Origin: an uncultured Clostridia bacterium
GTDB taxonomy: Bacteria; Bacillota; Clostridia; Oscillospirales; Ruminococcaceae
Reading direction: 5' to 3'
DNA length: 64,000 nt
Assembly: GCA_947625615.1 (NCBI GenBank)
Contig: CANQPB010000005.1
Coordinates: 31,056-95,055 of the forward strand
Shown here in pieces: positions 62,466-64,000 of the stretch (positions within the stretch are counted from its first letter, which is position 1; each line of letters begins with the position of its first letter). The position numbers were made by a program, and so were the translations under genes. The notes below the pieces were generated by a model. That model was not told the DNA's origin. It saw only the letters and a list, made by a program, of their open reading frames with translations, and did not search any database.

Positions 62466-62496
62466 ATCCCTGTTGAATATTCAGCAGGGATTTTTT
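62466..62496. terminator. Bidirectional terminator at the element's left end
   Basis: ATCCCTGTTGAAT (62466-62478) pairs with ATTCAGCAGGGAT (62479-62491) with one G-U, and T-runs follow on both strands. It ends the repressor gene and blocks reading from guaA. Confidence 0.85.
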
Positions 62497-62502
62497 ATGT
62501 CA

Positions 62503-63060
62503 TTATTCTTTGTATCTAATCTTCTTGTCGCGCTTTTTCTTCACTTTCGTCGGCTCGGGAACGTCAAGCAAGTAGTCCATCAGCTCCTGCGGCGGCACTT
62601 TGTGCCACTGCCCCGATGTATCAAACGAGGGATAATTATATCGCCATCTATCGTACTCCTCGCGGGTGATTTCTCCCGCACGCAGCTTTTCCCTCTCGGT
62701 CGCCCATGCTTGAACCGCTCGGCACACGAATGATCCATGCTCGCCGTTCGGTCGGACAATCAGCCTATACGACCCCTCCTCGACGATCGGAACAAGTCCG
62801 CTGGTATCTTCAAGCGTGAACAGCGTGTGCATAATTCCTACGTCGCTGTCAATGTCAGGCACGTTCAATGCTCTCGGCGACACATCAAGTTCTTTTGCAA
62901 GAGCTGCTGTCAAGTCAGCCTTTGGAGTTCTCGTCCCGGTTTCATACTGCGCCAACCGTACATCAGCGGATTTTTCGGGAAATCCGACTGCCATGCCCAA
63001 AAACTTCTGGGTCATACCCCTAAGATTTCTGAAAAAGTGTATTCTTTCGCCAATCGCCAT
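62503..63060 (-). CDS. XRE-family repressor of the integrated element
   Basis: A 185-residue regulator. Residues 3-65 are a Cro/CI helix-turn-helix (GERIHFFRNLRGMTQKFLGMAVGF ... RLAQYETGTRTPKADLTAALAKELDVSPRAL). The C-terminal ~115 residues are a conserved but unassigned domain with VPIVEEGSYRLIVRP and EYDRWRYNYPSFDTSGQWHKVPPQELMDYLLD. It is divergent from the Xis-like gene, with operator-like repeats in the shared gap. Its location suggests the maintenance (CI-like) repressor of the element. No RecA-type cleavage site was identified. Confidence 0.85.
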   Translation of the reverse strand: MAIGERIHFFRNLRGMTQKFLGMAVGFPEKSADVRLAQYETGTRTPKADLTAALAKELDVSPRALNVPDIDSDVGIMHTLFTLEDTSGLVPIVEEGSYRLIVRPNGEHGSFVCRAVQAWATEREKLRAGEITREEYDRWRYNYPSFDTSGQWHKVPPQELMDYLLDVPEPTKVKKKRDKKIRYKE

Positions 63061-63086
63061 AATTTTTACCTCGCTTTCTTGTCTGC

Positions 63087-63115
63087 ATTATAGCATTTTT
63101 GTTTAGAATTGTCAA
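63087..63115 (-). promoter_or_regulatory. Sigma-A promoter of the element repressor gene
   Basis: On the minus strand TTGACA (63110-63115), 17 bp, TATAAT (63087-63092), a full consensus match. Confidence 0.85.
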
Positions 63116-63176
63116 GATATACAAAACAATTTTGTATAATATTTTTTCTGAAAATCTCTTGACTTAAACAAAAATG
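63094..63176. promoter_or_regulatory. Operator-like repeats in the divergent element switch
   Basis: CATTTTTGTTTA (63094-63105) recurs as its reverse complement TAAACAAAAATG (63165-63176), each inside one promoter's spacer. Between them lies ATACAAAA-CAA-TTTTGTAT (63119-63137). Three symmetric sites between two consensus promoters suggest a repressor-controlled switch. Confidence 0.7.
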
Positions 63177-63187
63177 TTTGATATAAT
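63159..63187 (+). promoter_or_regulatory. Sigma-A promoter for the xis-int genes
   Basis: TTGACT (63159-63164), 17 bp, TATAAT (63182-63187). Confidence 0.85.
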
Positions 63188-63240
63188 AGAATCAAGCTAA
63201 GCTATTATGCTTAGAAATAAATAATAGAAAGGAAGATTCT

Positions 63241-63429
63241 ATGAACAATCAATTCATTCGCGCCGACGAGGTGGCAAAGGAGCTTGCGGTGTCCAAACCG
63301 TTCGCGTATAAGCTGATTAAACGGCTTAACGACGAACTCAAGGAGAAGGGCTATGTGACGATTGCGGGTCGCGTCAACCGTCAGTACTTCGAGGAGCGGC
63401 TGTACGGCATGGGAAAGGGGAGTGAGTAA
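63241..63429 (+). CDS. Excisionase-like small DNA-binding protein
   Basis: A 62-residue winged-helix protein of the MerR-like/Xis kind: FIRADEVAKELAVSKPFAYKLIKRLNDELKEKGYVTIAGRVNRQYFEERLYG. Position between the repressor and an integrase, with no gap before the integrase ATG (stop at 63427-63429, ATG at 63430), fits an excisionase that directs the integrase to excision. AAAGGAAG precedes the ATG. A plain transcriptional regulator is the alternative. Confidence 0.82.
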   Translation: MNNQFIRADEVAKELAVSKPFAYKLIKRLNDELKEKGYVTIAGRVNRQYFEERLYGMGKGSE

Positions 63430-64000
63430 ATGGCGGCATTCCGCAACAAGGACAACGGCAGTTGGTTCGTGCAATTCCGCTACACCGACTGGCGCGGGGA
63501 GAAACAGCAGAAATTCAAGCGGGGATTTGCGACAAAAAGAGAGGCGCAAGAATGGGAACGGCAGTTTCTAATGCAAAAGCAAGCAGACGTCAATATGACA
63601 TTTGAGAGCTTTGCGGCACTCTATGAAAAGGACGTCAAGCCGAAGCTGAAGCTCAACACTTGGCTGACGAAAGAGAGCATAATTCAGAAGAAAATACTGC
63701 CGTATTTCAAGAACCGAAAGCTTTCGGAAATTAAGGCGACGGACATTATTGACTGGCAGAACGAGATCAGAAAGCTGACCGATTCAAAGGGCAAGCCGTA
63801 TTCGACGACCTATCTCAAAACAGTCCACAATCAGCTTTCGGCGATTTTCAATCATGCCGTGAAATATTACGGTTTGCAGGTGAATCCGGCGCAGAGAGCG
63901 GGCAACATGGGCAGTGAGGAACGGCGGGAAATGCTTTTCTGGACGAAAGAGGAGTATTTAAAATTCGCCGACGCGATGATGGACAAGCCAATCTCGTTTT
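63430..64000 (+). CDS. Tyrosine recombinase / phage-type integrase, N-terminal part
   Basis: The ATG at 63430 opens a frame that runs to the window end (190 codons), so the catalytic domain is missing. Residues 1-50 form an AP2-like arm-binding domain (NGSWFVQFRYTDWRGEKQQKFKRGFATKREAQEWERQFL). Residues ~55-165 form the SAM-like core-binding domain (MTFESFAALYEKDVKPKLKLNTW ... ILPYFKNRKLSEIKATDIIDWQNEIR ... YSTTYLKTVHNQLSAIFNHAVKYYGL). It belongs to the integrases of Firmicutes prophages and ICEs. The next residues (FWTKEEYLKFADAM) are the start of the catalytic domain. Confidence 0.93.
   Translation, partial: MAAFRNKDNGSWFVQFRYTDWRGEKQQKFKRGFATKREAQEWERQFLMQKQADVNMTFESFAALYEKDVKPKLKLNTWLTKESIIQKKILPYFKNRKLSEIKATDIIDWQNEIRKLTDSKGKPYSTTYLKTVHNQLSAIFNHAVKYYGLQVNPAQRAGNMGSEERREMLFWTKEEYLKFADAMMDKPISF

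Overview
The window looks like a chromosomal contig from a GC-rich, spore-forming Clostridia bacterium of the Oscillospiraceae/Ruminococcaceae type. This is inferred from the spoIIAA-spoIIAB-sigF operon, the hrcA-grpE-dnaK-dnaJ order with a CIRCE operator, Gram-positive style promoters (TTGACA, 17 bp, TATAAT), lipobox lipoproteins and a plant-polysaccharide enzyme set (GH11, GH26, GH88, DUF2264, a heparinase II/III-like protein and a beta-helix protein). No rRNA, tRNA or CRISPR array was seen.

Layout. 1-2.2 kb: end of a Gfo/Idh/MocA oxidoreductase, then a PlsY-like acyltransferase overlapping an MGDG-synthase-like glycosyltransferase. 2.2-7.1 kb: heat-shock operon on the minus strand. 7.3-8.7 kb: forespore sigma-F operon. 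8.9-12.1 kb: purA, a NUDIX hydrolase and purB. 12.2-15.4 kb: ECF sigma factor, membrane anti-sigma-like protein and lipoprotein (minus). 15.6-18.0 kb: GH26 enzyme, then an SPFH protein with a ribbon-helix-helix partner. 18.4-20.4 kb: pyruvate kinase and a GNAT protein (minus). 20.7-24.7 kb: lipid-anchored GH11 xylanase, a small unknown protein and an orphan sugar-binding lipoprotein. 24.9-29.2 kb: a second ECF sigma factor with a 1250-residue membrane protein. 29.3-34.5 kb: LytTR regulator, GHKL kinase and two ABC exporters (minus). 34.8-37.3 kb: XRE regulator and an ABC exporter. 37.4-45.5 kb: accessory region with a beta-helix protein, AT-rich genes, an unrecognised two-gene membrane/coiled-coil module, a TetR regulator and a GNAT protein. 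45.7-48.7 kb: MacB-like ABC protein. 48.8-52.9 kb: uronic-acid polysaccharide locus. 52.9-58.9 kb: MarR-controlled heterodimeric ABC exporter and a MATE pump. 59.4-62.3 kb: CapA-like protein and guaA. From 62.3 kb to the end: the left end of an integrated mobile element at the 3' end of guaA, with repressor, Xis-like gene and a truncated tyrosine integrase.

Three families of non-coding repeats are scattered between genes. One is a ~121-bp palindrome-rich element with two inverted copies, each just upstream of a gene. One has three copies that each begin directly after a stop codon. One is a short CTTCTAA-repeat/hairpin family with four copies. The least explained coding content is the two-gene module at 41.1-43.9 kb; the SPFH/ribbon-helix-helix pair with three 11-bp GGTACC repeats at its promoter and the A-B-B'-A' protein at 25.4-29.2 kb also stand out.
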